A stretch of DNA of 64,000 nt from Burkholderiales bacterium (GCA_017880775.1 JADGRQ010000023.1:1-64000), one strand, 5' to 3'; counted from the stretch's first letter, positions 8,458 to 18,260 are shown. Notes: generated from the letters alone by a model not told the origin. Translations and numbers: made by a program.

Positions 8458-9381
8458 TTATCCGAACAGTTCTTTCTTGGTGACGACTGCTGTGCCGAGC
8501 TTGCCGACCACGATGCCGGCGGCACGATTGGCGATGCGCACCGCCCGCTCGAGCTTCACGCCCGCGGCGAGCATCGTGCCGAGCGCGGCAATCACCGTGT
8601 CACCCGCGCCGCTCACATCGTACACTTCGCGCGCATCGGCCGGGACGTGCATCACCTTCCCCTGCGTGTACAGGGTCATGCCGTCGCCACCGAGCGTGAG
8701 CAGCAACGCTTCGAGCCTGAGATTCCTGCGCAGCCGCTGTGCGCGGCGCTCCAAATCGGCTTGCGTCTTCCAGCTTCCAATCACGTCGCGCAGTTCCTTG
8801 ACGTTAGGCGTGACGATGTGGGCGCCGGTGTAGCGAGACCAGTCGTCACCCTTCGGGTCGACCAGCACCTTCTTCCCGGCCTCGCGCGCCAGGCGGATCA
8901 TCCGCGCGATGTGCGCAAGCCCTCCCTTGCCGTAGTCCGAGAGGATCACGAGATTGCACGATGGCATCGCGGCCGTGAAATCGGCGAGCTTCGAGGCGAG
9001 CACCTCGCGCGACGGTGCGGTCTCGAAGTCGATGCGAAGAAGCTGCTGCCGTCGCCCGAGGACGCGCAGCTTCTGCGTCGTCTTGATCGACCTGTCGGTA
9101 TGGAAATTGACGCGTACGCCGGCCTCTTCGGAGATCCGCCCGAGCAGGCGACCTTCATCGTCGTCGCCCACGACCGACAGCAGCTGGGTTCTGGCGCCCA
9201 GCGTCGCACAGTTGCGCGCCACGTTCGCGGCGCCGCCCGGCCGCGCCTCCTCGCGCTTGATCAGTACGACCGGCACCGGCGCCTCGGGCGAAATGCGCTC
9301 GACCTCACCGAACCAGTAGCGGTCGAGCATCACGTCGCCGACCACCAGCACGCGCGCCTTGTTCGTATCCGGACTCTTCAC
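8458..9381 (-). CDS. rfaE1: D-glycero-beta-D-manno-heptose-7-phosphate 1-kinase
   Basis: A 307-residue PfkB-family sugar kinase matching the N-terminal half of HldE (RfaE). It has GDVMLDRYWFGEVERISPEA, ARPGGAANVARNCATLG and the catalytic DVSGAGDTVIAALG near the C-terminus. The adenylyltransferase half (RfaE2) is absent, as in other betaproteobacteria where it is a separate gene. The start is GTG 9381, preceded by GGAGAAA with five bases spacing; an ATG at 9474 would run far into lapB and was rejected. It acts on heptose-7-phosphate before GmhB. Confidence 0.92.
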   Translation of the reverse strand: MKSPDTNKARVLVVGDVMLDRYWFGEVERISPEAPVPVVLIKREEARPGGAANVARNCATLGARTQLLSVVGDDDEGRLLGRISEEAGVRVNFHTDRSIKTTQKLRVLGRRQQLLRIDFETAPSREVLASKLADFTAAMPSCNLVILSDYGKGGLAHIARMIRLAREAGKKVLVDPKGDDWSRYTGAHIVTPNVKELRDVIGSWKTQADLERRAQRLRRNLRLEALLLTLGGDGMTLYTQGKVMHVPADAREVYDVSGAGDTVIAALGTMLAAGVKLERAVRIANRAAGIVVGKLGTAVVTKKELFG

Positions 9382-9398
9382 GTCGCTTTCTCCATCGA

Positions 9399-10577
9399 TC
9401 ACGGCGCGAGGTCGAATTCTTCGGTGCGGCGCGGTGGATAGCTCTCCCACCCGCCGCACCCCGGACAGTGCCAATGGAACTGGCGCGCCTTGAAACCGCA
9501 GTTCTCGCAGCGGTAGCGCGCCAGGCGCCGCGTGTGGCCGTGCACCAGGTTTCTCACCATCTCGAGGTCGCGCCTGCGTTCAGGCGATGTTGCCGTGACG
9601 ATCTGCGCCTCGAGCAGCCGATCGAGGCCGAGCAGCGTGGGATTGCGGCGCAGCTCGTCGCGCACCAGCTTGTAAGCGGCTTCCGCCCCTTTCGTGTCGA
9701 GCGTGTACTGGAACACCGTATCGAGAAGATCGAGCGACGGATAGCGCTCCAGGTAGCCTGCGATAAGCGTCAGCCCTTCGTCGAGCCGGCCCTGGTCGCG
9801 GTGAGCCTCGAGCAGCCGCTGCGCGGCCAGCGCGAGATAGGCGGGACTCTGCGACTCGATGCGCTTCCAGGCCTCGATCGCGGCATCGATGTTGCCGGCG
9901 GCGCGCTCCAGGTCTCCAAGTTGCAGGCTCGCGCGCACCGATTTGCGGTTCGCAGCCAGCGCGGCCTCCAGGTTGGCGCGAGCGCTATCGGGCCGCGAAT
10001 GCGTCACGTCGCCGCTTGCCAGTTCGCAGCGGAAATGCGCGATCTCCCGCCCGCGCGATTCACCCGTCTCGGCGGCGATACGCTCGGCCATCGCGATCGC
10101 GCGCGGCCAGTCCTTTTCCTGCTGGTAGATCTCGAGCAGGTGGGCGCGCGCCTCGCCCCCCTGCGGGCCGTCCTGCAGGCTCGAAAACGATGCCTCGGCC
10201 CGATCGAGGATGCCCGCTTTCAGGTAGTCCTCGCCGACCGCGAACAGCGCCGCCCGGCGCTGCTCCGGGCGAAGGTTGGCCCGCTCGAGCAGGTTCTGGT
10301 GCATGCGGATGGCGCGGTCATACTCGCCGCGACGCCGGAACAGGCCCCCCAGCGCGAAATGCAAATCGAGCGTCTCCGGATCGACCTTGACCACCTCGAT
10401 GAAGGCTTCGATCGCCTTGTCGGGCTGCTCGTTGAGCAGGAAGTTGAGTCCCTTGAAATACGACCGCGGCAGCGCGCGCGAATCCCTCAGCAGGTGCTGG
10501 ATGTCCACGCGCGCGGCCAGCCACCCAAGCCCGAAGAAGATCGGGAACCCGAGCAACCACCAGTATTCGAACTCCAT
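9399..10577 (-). CDS. lapB: LPS assembly regulator LapB (YciM)
   Basis: LapB is an inner-membrane-anchored cytoplasmic protein that presents LpxC to FtsH and so limits LPS synthesis. The 392-residue product has an N-terminal membrane anchor (WWLLGFPIFFGLGWLAA), a series of TPR repeats (about 65-340), and a C-terminal rubredoxin-like zinc ribbon with CENCG and CPGCGG cysteine pairs. It follows lapA by six bases and precedes rfaE1 by 17, so LPS control and heptose synthesis are in one operon. Confidence 0.94.
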   Translation of the reverse strand: MEFEYWWLLGFPIFFGLGWLAARVDIQHLLRDSRALPRSYFKGLNFLLNEQPDKAIEAFIEVVKVDPETLDLHFALGGLFRRRGEYDRAIRMHQNLLERANLRPEQRRAALFAVGEDYLKAGILDRAEASFSSLQDGPQGGEARAHLLEIYQQEKDWPRAIAMAERIAAETGESRGREIAHFRCELASGDVTHSRPDSARANLEAALAANRKSVRASLQLGDLERAAGNIDAAIEAWKRIESQSPAYLALAAQRLLEAHRDQGRLDEGLTLIAGYLERYPSLDLLDTVFQYTLDTKGAEAAYKLVRDELRRNPTLLGLDRLLEAQIVTATSPERRRDLEMVRNLVHGHTRRLARYRCENCGFKARQFHWHCPGCGGWESYPPRRTEEFDLAP

Positions 10578-10583
10578 CGCTCT

Positions 10584-10871
10584 TCAGGCGTCCACCGCCG
10601 GGGGCGAGGCCGCCGGAACGGCTTGCGCAGGCGCGCCCGATTCGCGCCTCAACTGCTGGATCTCGCGGCGCTGCCGCAGCCAGCCGCCGAGCATCGCGGC
10701 GGCGCCTAAAGCGGTACCGGCGACAAAAAACGCCAGCAGCAGCGCCACCAGCGGCGCCTGCCAGGCGAGGTCGAAGAAAAAGCGCAGCGTCACCGGCTCG
10801 GTGTTCTTCACAGCGAATGCGAGCAGGAACAGAAAGATGAGGAAACGTACCGTCCAGGTGATCGCGCGCAT
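10584..10871 (-). CDS. lapA: LapA domain protein (DUF1049)
   Basis: A 95-residue protein with two hydrophobic segments (FLIFLFLLAFAVKNTEPVTL and PLVALLLAFFVAGTALGAAA) separated by the VTLRFFFDLAW motif of LapA. A short basic tail (LRQRREIQQLRRE) follows. In E. coli LapA is encoded beside LapB and joins it in LPS assembly control. The gene lies between ihfB and lapB, the order usual in betaproteobacteria. Confidence 0.88.
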   Translation of the reverse strand: MRAITWTVRFLIFLFLLAFAVKNTEPVTLRFFFDLAWQAPLVALLLAFFVAGTALGAAAMLGGWLRQRREIQQLRRESGAPAQAVPAASPPAVDA

Positions 10872-10935
10872 GTTGGGTTCCTGCCCGCAAGCTTCGATGA
10901 CGCGCCGGCGGCAAGGCGCGCGCCGCTAGAGGCCG

Positions 10936-11244
10936 TTAGGACGATGGCTTGCCGTCGCCGTCTTCCATGCCGTCGACCCGCTCGCGCAGTTCCTTCCCGG
11001 CCTTGAAGTGCGGCACGTATTTCTCCGGCACGTGCACCTTCTCGCCGGATTTCGGATTGCGCCCGACGCGCGGCGGCCGGTAGTTCAGGCCGAAGCTGCC
11101 GAATCCGCGGATCTCGATGCGATGTCCGCTCAGCAGACTGTGCGTCATCGCATCGAGAATCATTTTCACCGCGTACTCGGCGTCTTTCGCCACCAGCTGC
11201 GGGTAGCGCTGCGCGAGCCGCGCGATCAGTTCGGACTTGGTCAT
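10936..11244 (-). CDS. ihfB: Integration host factor subunit beta
   Basis: A 102-residue HU/IHF family DNA-bending protein. It starts [17 protein letters not shown] and has IEIRGFGSF and the beta-arm motif [15 protein letters not shown] with the DNA-intercalating proline in RNPKSG. The sequence is closer to IHF-beta than to HU or IHF-alpha, and its place directly after rpsA is the conserved proteobacterial arrangement. The acidic tail after residue 88 is short. Confidence 0.94.
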   Translation of the reverse strand: MTKSELIARLAQRYPQLVAKDAEYAVKMILDAMTHSLLSGHRIEIRGFGSFGLNYRPPRVGRNPKSGEKVHVPEKYVPHFKAGKELRERVDGMEDGDGKPSS

Positions 11245-11290
11245 GCCCGGCCTTCTCCCTGAAGCGTCATTCTGGCGGAGCTGAAATCCG

Positions 11291-13039
11291 CTATTGGTTC
11301 GGGGTGTCGTCGTGGCCGTCGAGCTTCGCCCGCAGCAGCGCGCCCAGATTGGTCGAGCCCGAGGCGCTGGCCGCGTTCTCGGTGCGCAACTGCTTCATCG
11401 CGTCGGTCTCCTCGGCCATGTCCTTGGCCTTCACCGACAGGTTGATCGAGCGGTTCTTGCGATCCACGTTGATCACCATCGTCTGCACGGTGTCGCCTTC
11501 CTTGAGATGGTTGCGCAGGTCCTCGACCCGGTCGCGCGAGTATTCGGAGGCACGCAGATAGCCTTCGACGTCGCCGCCGAGCGCGATGACCGCGCCCTTC
11601 GCGTCGACCGACTTGACCGTGCCGCTCACCATGCTGTTCTTCTCGTGGCTGGCGATGAAGTTGGTAAACGGGTCGCCTTCGAGCTGTTTGATGCCGAGCG
11701 AAATGCGCTCGCGCTCGACGTCGATCGACAGCACCACCGCCTCGATCTCGTCGCCTTTCTTGAAATTGCGCACCGCCTCTTCGCCGCTCGCCGACCAGGA
11801 CAGGTCCGACAGGTGCACCAGGCCGTCGATCGCACCCGGCAGGCCGATGAACACGCCGAAGTCGGTGATCGACTTGATCTGGCCCTTGACGCGGTCGCCC
11901 TTCTTGAACTCGCGCGCGAAGTCATCCCACGGGTTCGGCATGCATTGCTTCATGCCGAGCGATATGCGGCGGCGCTCCTCGTCGATCTCGAGGATCATCA
12001 CCTCGACCTCGTCGCCGACCTGCACCACCTTGGACGGATGCACGTTCTTGTTGGTCCAGTCCATCTCCGAGACATGCACCAGGCCTTCGATGCCGGCCTC
12101 GACTTCGACGAATGCGCCGTAGTCGGTGAGATTGGTGACCTTGCCGAACAGGCGCGTGCCCTGCGGGTAGCGGCGCGAGATGCCGACCCAGGGATCCTCG
12201 CCGAGCTGCTTCAGTCCGAGCGAAACGCGATTCTTCTCGGTGTCGAACTTGAGGACCTTGGCGGTGACTTCGTCGCCGACGTTCACCACTTCGGAAGGGT
12301 GCTTGACGCGGCGCCAAGCGAGGTCGGTGATGTGGAGCAGGCCGTCGATTCCGCCCAGGTCGACGAACGCGCCGTAATCGGTAATGTTCTTGACGATACC
12401 CTTCACCACTGCACCCTCGGCGAGCGTCGAGAGCAGCGCGTCGCGCTCGGCTCCCGCCGTTGCCTCGAGTACCGCGCGCCGCGACACCACCACGTTGTTC
12501 CTCTTGCGGTCGAGCTTGATGACCTTGAATTCCATCTCCTTGCCTTCGAACGGCGTGGTGTCCTTCACCGGCCGCAGGTCTACCAGCGAACCCGGCAGGA
12601 ACGCGCGGATGCCGTTGACCATCACCGTGAGGCCGCCCTTGACCTTGCCGGTGATCATCCCCTGGACCTTTTCGCCCTGCTCGAGCGCTTTTTCCAGGTC
12701 GAGCCAGGCCGCGAGCCGCTTGGCCTTTTCGCGCGACAGGCGCGTCTCGCCGAAACCGTCTTCGAGCGCCTCGATCGAGACGCTGACGAAATCGCCGGGT
12801 TTGACTTCGACCTGGCCCTGCTCATTGCGGAATTCCTCGACCGCGATGAAGCTCTCGGACTTGAGGCCGGCGTTGACCACGACGACGTTCTGGTCGACGC
12901 GTACGACTTCGGCGGTGATCACCTCGCCGATGCGCATCTCCTTGAGGGTGAGGCTTTCCTCGAACAGCGCGGCGAAGGATTCCTTGGTGGGAGGGTTTAC
13001 AACTGCGGGGTTGGAAACTGCGGGGGAGAGACTGGTCAT
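11291..13039 (-). CDS. rpsA: 30S ribosomal protein S1
   Basis: A 582-residue S1 protein with six successive S1 RNA-binding domains; repeats of [37 protein letters not shown] and [19 protein letters not shown] can be read. S1 binds mRNA leaders and promotes translation initiation. The N-terminus ([14 protein letters not shown]) carries a short extension before [11 protein letters not shown], which is the usual start of the family. The 144-nt leader between cmk and rpsA holds no gene and could carry the autoregulatory site known for rpsA in E. coli. Confidence 0.96.
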   Translation of the reverse strand: MTSLSPAVSNPAVVNPPTKESFAALFEESLTLKEMRIGEVITAEVVRVDQNVVVVNAGLKSESFIAVEEFRNEQGQVEVKPGDFVSVSIEALEDGFGETRLSREKAKRLAAWLDLEKALEQGEKVQGMITGKVKGGLTVMVNGIRAFLPGSLVDLRPVKDTTPFEGKEMEFKVIKLDRKRNNVVVSRRAVLEATAGAERDALLSTLAEGAVVKGIVKNITDYGAFVDLGGIDGLLHITDLAWRRVKHPSEVVNVGDEVTAKVLKFDTEKNRVSLGLKQLGEDPWVGISRRYPQGTRLFGKVTNLTDYGAFVEVEAGIEGLVHVSEMDWTNKNVHPSKVVQVGDEVEVMILEIDEERRRISLGMKQCMPNPWDDFAREFKKGDRVKGQIKSITDFGVFIGLPGAIDGLVHLSDLSWSASGEEAVRNFKKGDEIEAVVLSIDVERERISLGIKQLEGDPFTNFIASHEKNSMVSGTVKSVDAKGAVIALGGDVEGYLRASEYSRDRVEDLRNHLKEGDTVQTMVINVDRKNRSINLSVKAKDMAEETDAMKQLRTENAASASGSTNLGALLRAKLDGHDDTPNQ

Positions 13040-13183
13040 GTTGTGGTTGAAGGACCTGGTTCAGCCGCCGGCCGGATGAACGGCGTGTGCGGGTTGGGTT
13101 GCAAACACGGGCGCCACCGCGGGGATTGCGGCGCACCCACCTGTTACAGCGCGAGATTTCCTGTTTTTTCGTTCCAAATCAGA

Positions 13184-13858
13184 CTACTTGCTCGTTGCCT
13201 TGCGTTCCAGCCACCACGCTAAGATGCGCGCGGCCACTTCCTCGATCGACAGATCGGTCGAGCCCAATTCAACCGCGTCGCTTGCGGGTTTGAGCGGCGC
13301 TACGGCGCGATTAGCGTCTTGGGCGTCGCGCGCCTCTAGGTCGCGGGAAAGGGCGGCAAGATTAGCATCGAAACCTTTTTCTTTCAACTGCTTATACCGG
13401 CGCTGGGCGCGTGCGGCAACGCTTGCCGTCAGGAACACCTTGAGGACGGCGTCAGGGAACACCACAGTGCCCATGTCGCGCCCGTCGGCCACCAGACCCG
13501 GCGGCACCCGGAAATCGCGCTGGCGCTCGAGCAGCGCGGTGCGCACGGTCGGCGAGCGGGCGATGGTCGAGGCGCGTCGGGCGCAGTCTTCGGTGTAGAG
13601 ATCTGGAGTAACTTCCTGATTTTCAAGATAGATGTGATCTCCCTGAAAACGTATATTGAGCTTGGCGGCCAGTTCGGCCAAGCGTGGCTCGTTGTCCTCG
13701 GCCACGGCCTGGCGCTGGGATGAAAGCGCCACCAACCGGTACAGGGCTCCACTTTCCAGATAGTGAAAGCCCAGCTGCGCAGCGACCCGGCGCGCCACAG
13801 TGCCCTTGCCGGAGGCAGACGGGCCATCGATTGCGATGACGGGGATCGTCAAATTCAC
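13184..13858 (-). CDS. cmk: Cytidylate kinase
   Basis: Cmk phosphorylates CMP and dCMP. The 224-residue product has the P-loop GPSASGKGT at residues 11-19, ESGALYR for CMP binding, DGRDMGTVVFPDA, and the arginine-rich lid SVAARAQRRYKQL. The start is GTG 13858, which overlaps the stop of the DUF433 gene as GTGA; no good ribosome binding site precedes it, so translation is probably coupled to DUF433. In most relatives cmk directly follows aroA; here a toxin-antitoxin block intervenes. Confidence 0.95.
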   Translation of the reverse strand: MNLTIPVIAIDGPSASGKGTVARRVAAQLGFHYLESGALYRLVALSSQRQAVAEDNEPRLAELAAKLNIRFQGDHIYLENQEVTPDLYTEDCARRASTIARSPTVRTALLERQRDFRVPPGLVADGRDMGTVVFPDAVLKVFLTASVAARAQRRYKQLKEKGFDANLAALSRDLEARDAQDANRAVAPLKPASDAVELGSTDLSIEEVAARILAWWLERKATSK

Positions 13859-14082
13859 CTGGCCGTCGAGCCCGCGAGCTTGCGCTCACGGACGGCGGCG
13901 AACTCCAGCGCCGCATTGACGTCATCGCTTGCAAGCGACGCGAAATCGCGCGGGATCTGATCTGCCGTCATCCCCCCCGCGAGGTATTCCAGAATGTCGT
14001 AGACGGTGATCCACGTGCCCTTGATGCAGGGCTTGCCGCTGCGGATCGCGGGATCAATGGAGATGCGGTCTTGATAGGCCAT
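13855..14082 (-). CDS. DUF433 domain protein (antitoxin-like)
   Basis: A 75-residue protein whose sequence (ISIDPAIRSGKPCIKGTWI, ILEYLAGGMTADQI) matches the DUF433 family, a small helix-turn-helix domain often acting as antitoxin to a PIN-like DUF5615 toxin. No DUF5615 gene is seen beside it. Instead the stop overlaps the cmk start by four bases, and vapC ends 62 bases upstream on the same strand. It may be an orphan antitoxin now fixed in the cmk operon. Its own regulation is not visible. Confidence 0.8.
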   Translation of the reverse strand: MAYQDRISIDPAIRSGKPCIKGTWITVYDILEYLAGGMTADQIPRDFASLASDDVNAALEFAAVRERKLAGSTAR

Positions 14083-14144
14083 GGCGCTCAGTGCCGCTGA
14101 AGCTTAGCACCGCTGCGGTGGGCGGGATTGATCGCCGATCGCTC

Positions 14145-14537
14145 CTAGGCAGCCACCTTCAAGCCAAGGTGCGCCGCCATGAAGTCGAAATCGCGGTCGT
14201 TGTGCAACAGTTCGTGGCCTTCCTCTATGCAGAACGTCGCGATCAGAACGTCGGTTGCGCTGCGCGGTGTCACGCCGAGGCGACGCATGCGCCGATAGTT
14301 TTGCGCGGCGGCGAGGGCCAGTGTGTGGCCACCAAGGTTGAAGCACGGCAATGCAAGCAAGCGGGTGCTCAGTGTCCGGAACTCCCGGTCATTGCGCACG
14401 CCCTGAAGCACTTCCTGCAGCACGCGATCGCAAAGCGCAATTGTCTGGTCATCCAGGAGCAGCGCCATCCGGTCGCAATACGGAGCTTGAGCGCCCCGCA
14501 GGAAGTCAACCCACACACTCGTGTCGGCGATCACCAT
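14145..14537 (-). CDS. vapC: VapC-type PIN domain ribonuclease toxin
   Basis: A 130-residue PIN domain protein. The start MVIADTSVWVDFLRG is characteristic of VapC, and the four expected acidic residues are present: D5, E42, D96 (SATDVLIATFC) and D114 (HNDRDFD). VapC toxins cut tRNA or rRNA when freed from the antitoxin. It follows vapB by eight bases. The catalytic residues look intact, so the toxin may be functional. Confidence 0.88.
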   Translation of the reverse strand: MVIADTSVWVDFLRGAQAPYCDRMALLLDDQTIALCDRVLQEVLQGVRNDREFRTLSTRLLALPCFNLGGHTLALAAAQNYRRMRRLGVTPRSATDVLIATFCIEEGHELLHNDRDFDFMAAHLGLKVAA

Positions 14538-14545
14538 TCCCGGGA

Positions 14546-14746
14546 TTACCTGCGCTTCAGACTCCGCAGCGTGCCAGGATCACCCTCCCAATGGATCTTT
14601 CCGCGCAGCGCCAGAATGCCGCGGTAGGCCTTTTTGCGGGCGAGCAGTCGCAAGCCCTCTTCGACGGTTGCGCGTTTGGTCTTGCAGCCGCTCGCGCGCA
14701 TCGCTTCGGAGAGAAGCTTGTCGTCAATGTCGATGTTCGTGCGCAT
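14546..14746 (-). CDS. vapB: VapB-type antitoxin
   Basis: A 66-residue protein starting MRTNIDIDDKLLSEAM, with KRATVEEGLRLLARKK in the middle. This is the VapB antitoxin form with an N-terminal DNA-binding ribbon-helix-helix and a C-terminal tail (GKIHWEGDP) that wraps the PIN toxin. It is upstream of vapC, the usual order, and has its own promoter with an inverted repeat, as expected for autoregulation. Confidence 0.85.
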   Translation of the reverse strand: MRTNIDIDDKLLSEAMRASGCKTKRATVEEGLRLLARKKAYRGILALRGKIHWEGDPGTLRSLKRR

Positions 14747-14759
14747 GATCTTGTCTTCA

Positions 14760-14789
14760 ATGTGTAAGAGTTTTTAATTATATACACAT
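14760..14789 (-). promoter_or_regulatory. vapBC promoter and candidate VapB operator
   Basis: On the minus strand a perfect TATAAT -10 box lies at 14782-14777, about 30 bases before the vapB start; no clear -35 box is seen. It is framed by an inverted repeat, ATGTGTA (14760-14766) and TACACAT (14783-14789), centred on the -10 box. This is the placement expected for an operator bound by the VapBC complex. The AT-rich stretch stands out sharply in this GC-rich region. Confidence 0.6.
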
Positions 14790-14975
14790 CATGCGCCAGC
14801 CAGCCTGCCGCTCGATTGCGACCTCTTTTCCGAAATCGACCGGGACCGCAAGGCGTAACTCTTCCCCGTACACCCTATGGCTGCGCCTGAACCGCTTCGT
14901 CAATGCGAAGGCAAGTGACAACCGCGCTAGCGTCTTCGATTGTCCATTCGCACGTTCAAAACACCCATTTCGTGC

Positions 14976-16271
14976 TCACCGAGCCGCATCGCAGATCGAA
15001 GCAAACGCGTCGAAGAACTCGGGGAAAGTCTTGCGGACGCAATCCGGGTCGTTGATGCGGACCGCCACGCCCGCGAGCGATACGAGCGAAAAACACATCG
15101 CCATGCGGTGGTCGTCGTAGGTGTCGATCGCAACCGTGGATGTTAGCTTGGCGGGCGGCACGACGCGCAGGAAATCCGCGCCCTCCTCGACGACCGCCCC
15201 CAGTTTGCGCAGTTCCTTCGCCATCGCCGCGATGCGGTCGGTTTCCTTGACGCGCCAGCTCGCGATGTTGCGCAGCGTGCACGGTCCATCCGCGAACAGC
15301 GCCATCACCGCCACGGTCATCGCCGCATCCGGAATGTGATTGAGGTCGAGATCCACCGCCTTCAGCCCGCCGCATCCGCGCGCCTCGATCCAGGATTCGC
15401 CGAACTCCACCTTCGCGCCCATGCTCTCCAACACTTCGGCGAAGCGCACGTCGCCCTGGATGCTCGCGCGCCCGACGCCCTCGACGCGCACCGGCCCGCC
15501 GCCGATCGCACCCGCGGCAAGAAAGTAGGAAGCCGCGGACGCGTCGCCTTCGACGTATATTTCTCCGGGGCTCGCGTAATGCCCCCGCGGCACGCGGAAT
15601 GCGCGCCAGCCGTCGCGCTCGACCGTGACCCCGAAGCGCCGCATCAGGTTGAGCGTGATCTCGACATAGGGCTTCGAGATCAGCTCGCCCTGCACTTCGA
15701 TGGCCGACGCGTGGCCAAGGAGCGGCAACGCGAGCAGCAGGGCAGTCAGGAACTGCGAGGACACGTCGCCGCGCACGCGCACCGGTGCGTCGAAGCGAAT
15801 GGCGCCCGGATGTAGCGCGAGCGGCGGAAATCCCTGCGCGCCGGCGTAGTCGATGCCGGCTCCGACGCGGCGCAAGGCGTCGACCAGATCGCCGATCGGC
15901 CGCTCGAGCATGCGCGGCACACCCGACAGGCGGTACTCGCCGCCAGAAAATGCCAGCACCGCCGTGAGCGGACGGAACGCGGTGCCGGCATTGCCGAGGA
16001 ACAGTTCGGCGTTCTTCGCCGGCGGCGGTCCGCCGGCCCCGCGGATTACGATCGCGCCGTCGCCCGCGCGGCGCCAGTCGATCCCGAGAGCGCGAAGCGC
16101 ATCGAGCATCACGCGCGTGTCGTCCGCGTCGAGCGCATCGCGCACGCGCGTCTCGCCGTGCGCGAGCCCCGCGAGCAGCAGAACGCGGTTGGAAATGCTC
16201 TTCGAACCCGGCAGCCTGACGGTGCCGGCCGCGCGGCGCACCGCAGCGAGGTCTAGGAACGCGCGTCTCAC
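14976..16271 (-). CDS. aroA: 3-phosphoshikimate 1-carboxyvinyltransferase (EPSP synthase)
   Basis: AroA joins phosphoenolpyruvate to shikimate-3-phosphate in the shikimate pathway. The 431-residue product carries [17 protein letters not shown] near the N-terminus and [15 protein letters not shown], both substrate-binding motifs, and [14 protein letters not shown] near the C-terminus. [13 protein letters not shown] is the class I-type loop usually linked with glyphosate sensitivity. Its ATG overlaps the tyrA stop by four bases; it is the last amino-acid gene before the inserted vapBC block. Confidence 0.96.
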   Translation of the reverse strand: MRRAFLDLAAVRRAAGTVRLPGSKSISNRVLLLAGLAHGETRVRDALDADDTRVMLDALRALGIDWRRAGDGAIVIRGAGGPPPAKNAELFLGNAGTAFRPLTAVLAFSGGEYRLSGVPRMLERPIGDLVDALRRVGAGIDYAGAQGFPPLALHPGAIRFDAPVRVRGDVSSQFLTALLLALPLLGHASAIEVQGELISKPYVEITLNLMRRFGVTVERDGWRAFRVPRGHYASPGEIYVEGDASAASYFLAAGAIGGGPVRVEGVGRASIQGDVRFAEVLESMGAKVEFGESWIEARGCGGLKAVDLDLNHIPDAAMTVAVMALFADGPCTLRNIASWRVKETDRIAAMAKELRKLGAVVEEGADFLRVVPPAKLTSTVAIDTYDDHRMAMCFSLVSLAGVAVRINDPDCVRKTFPEFFDAFASICDAAR

Positions 16272-17152
16272 GGGCTGAATTCGCCTGCCAGCCAGCGGTT
16301 TCGCGCCGCTCGCGCATCGGCAAACACGCGCTCGAGCCCCGCCGCGTCACCGCGCTCGACCAGCGTGCGCATGGCGGCGAGCTTCGATACGTAGCGGTCC
16401 ATTTCCGCCAGCAGCGCAACGCGGTTCGCGGCGCAGATGTCGCGCCACATCTCCGGGTGGCTGGACGCAATGCGCGTGAAGTCGCGAAACCCCCCCGCTG
16501 CGTAGCCGAACAGCCGCGCCGCGTCGCCGCGCTCGCTCAGCTCGTGCACCAGCGCGTAGGCGAGCAGGTGCGGCAGGTGGCTCACCGCCGCGAACACCGC
16601 GTCGTGCTCTGCCGCGCTCATGCGAAACACGCGCGCGCCGCACGCGACCCAAGCCTCCTCGGCCCGCCGCACCAGCGCGTCCGGGTTTTCCGCGAGCGGC
16701 GCGAGCACCACACGCTTGCCGTCGAACAGATCCGCGCGCGCGGCGGCCGCGCCGCTGTGCTCGGCGCCGGCGATCGGGTGCGCCGGCACGAACTGCTTGA
16801 GGCATCCACCGAGGTGCGCCCGTGCGGCGGCAACGACGTCCTGCTTGGTGCTGCCTGCGTCCATCACCAGCGCCTGCGGCGCGAGCGAAGCGGCAATGCT
16901 GGAGAAGGTCTTACCGAACTGCGCCACCGGTGTGGAGACCAGCACAAGATCCGCGTTCTTCACGGCCGCTGCCGCGTCGGGCTCGCTCGAGTCGATCGCT
17001 CCGCGCTCCAGCGCGATGCGAAGGTTGGCCGGATCGCGACCCACGCCAACCACCTCGCCGCAGGCGCCCGCGCGTTTGAGCGCAAGCGCGAACGATCCGC
17101 CGATCAGGCCGACGCCGATGATGGCGATGCGGCCGTAGCGCGGCGCAGCCAT
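16268..17152 (-). CDS. tyrA: Prephenate dehydrogenase
   Basis: TyrA oxidises prephenate (or arogenate) to the tyrosine precursor. The 294-residue protein starts with the dinucleotide-binding motif [19 protein letters not shown] and has [11 protein letters not shown], with the conserved histidines of the family. There is no chorismate mutase or ACT domain, so this is the short monofunctional form. It begins one base after the hisC stop and overlaps aroA by four. Confidence 0.92.
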   Translation of the reverse strand: MAAPRYGRIAIIGVGLIGGSFALALKRAGACGEVVGVGRDPANLRIALERGAIDSSEPDAAAAVKNADLVLVSTPVAQFGKTFSSIAASLAPQALVMDAGSTKQDVVAAARAHLGGCLKQFVPAHPIAGAEHSGAAAARADLFDGKRVVLAPLAENPDALVRRAEEAWVACGARVFRMSAAEHDAVFAAVSHLPHLLAYALVHELSERGDAARLFGYAAGGFRDFTRIASSHPEMWRDICAANRVALLAEMDRYVSKLAAMRTLVERGDAAGLERVFADARAARNRWLAGEFSP

Positions 17153-17153
17153 C

Positions 17154-18260
17154 TCAGTCCTTGACGCTGGCGGTGAGCGCGGTGAGGAAGCGCTGGTTTT
17201 CCTCGGGCGTGCCGACGGTGACGCGCAAGTGCTCGGGCAGGCCGTAGCCCGAGACCGGGCGCACGATCACTCCGCGCTTGAGCAGGCGCTTGTAGATTTC
17301 GCCCGCCTTGCCCACCCGGATGGTGATGAAATTCCCGAACGAGGGAATGTAATCCAGTCCGAGCGCGCGGGCGCCCTGCTCGAGGTAGCGCAGACCGGCG
17401 AGATTCTCGGCGAAACTCCTGGCGACGAACTCCATGTCCCCGAGCGCGGCGCTCGCCGCCGCGAGCGCAACCGAATTGACGTTGAACGGCTGGCGCACGC
17501 GGTTCATCACGTCAGCCACCTTCGCATGCGCGAGCGCGTAGCCCACGCGCAACCCCGCCAGCCCGTAGGCCTTCGAGAAGGTGCGCGTGATCACCAGGTT
17601 CGGATGGCGCTTGAGCCAGCGCACGCTGTCGTAACGCCGCTCGGAAGGGAGATATTCGTTGTACGCCTCGTCGAGCACGATGATCACGTGCGCGGGCACG
17701 CGCTTGAAGAAGGCCTCGAGCGCGTCGGGCGGGCAGAAGGTTCCGGTCGGATTGTTCGGGTTCGCCAGCCACACCACCGCGGTGTCGCTCGCGACGGCGC
17801 GCGCCATCGCTTCGAGGTCGTGGCCGTAGTCCACCGCGGGCACCTCGATCGAGCCGGCGCCGCGGGCCTGGGTGGCGAGCGGATACACCGCGAATGCATG
17901 CTGCGCGAACACCGCCGAGCGCGAAGTATTGAGAAAAGCCGCGGCAACCAGCTCGAGCACGTCGTTGGAGCCGTTGCCGAGCACGATCGAGTCCATGCCG
18001 ATGCCGTAGCGCCGCGCCAGCGCCTGCTTGAGCTCGAAACCATTGGCATCGGGGTAGCGCGCGAGATCGCCGAGCGCCGATTCGATCGCCGCGCGCGTGC
18101 GCGGCCCGATGCCGCGCGGGTTCTCGTTCGAGGCCAGCTTGACGATGTCCTTCGCGTCGAGCCCCATCTCGCGCGCCAGTTCCCCGATCGGCTTGCCGGG
18201 CTGGTAGGGCGCGATCGCGCGCACGTAGGACGGAGACTGCTCGTGGACGTCGGTATTCAT
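17154..18260 (-). CDS. hisC: Histidinol-phosphate aminotransferase
   Basis: A 368-residue class I/II aminotransferase. KLASNENPRGIGPR and the PLP lysine K230 in TRTFSKAYGLAGLRVGY mark the HisC family. In this gene position, next to pheA and tyrA, the enzyme may act on both histidinol phosphate and aromatic oxo-acids. The start ATG 18260 overlaps the pheA stop (ATGA); reading further upstream only gives an overlapping frame of pheA. Confidence 0.92.
   Translation of the reverse strand: MNTDVHEQSPSYVRAIAPYQPGKPIGELAREMGLDAKDIVKLASNENPRGIGPRTRAAIESALGDLARYPDANGFELKQALARRYGIGMDSIVLGNGSNDVLELVAAAFLNTSRSAVFAQHAFAVYPLATQARGAGSIEVPAVDYGHDLEAMARAVASDTAVVWLANPNNPTGTFCPPDALEAFFKRVPAHVIIVLDEAYNEYLPSERRYDSVRWLKRHPNLVITRTFSKAYGLAGLRVGYALAHAKVADVMNRVRQPFNVNSVALAAASAALGDMEFVARSFAENLAGLRYLEQGARALGLDYIPSFGNFITIRVGKAGEIYKRLLKRGVIVRPVSGYGLPEHLRVTVGTPEENQRFLTALTASVKD

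Noticed and set aside
7447-9441. A 664-codon frame opposite hldD and rfaE1
   Set aside because: Spans two well-identified genes on the other strand and shows no recognisable motif.
11294-13222. A 642-codon frame opposite rpsA
   Set aside because: A shadow of the S1 codons; the composition (Leu/Asp/His/Arg) is typical of antisense translation.
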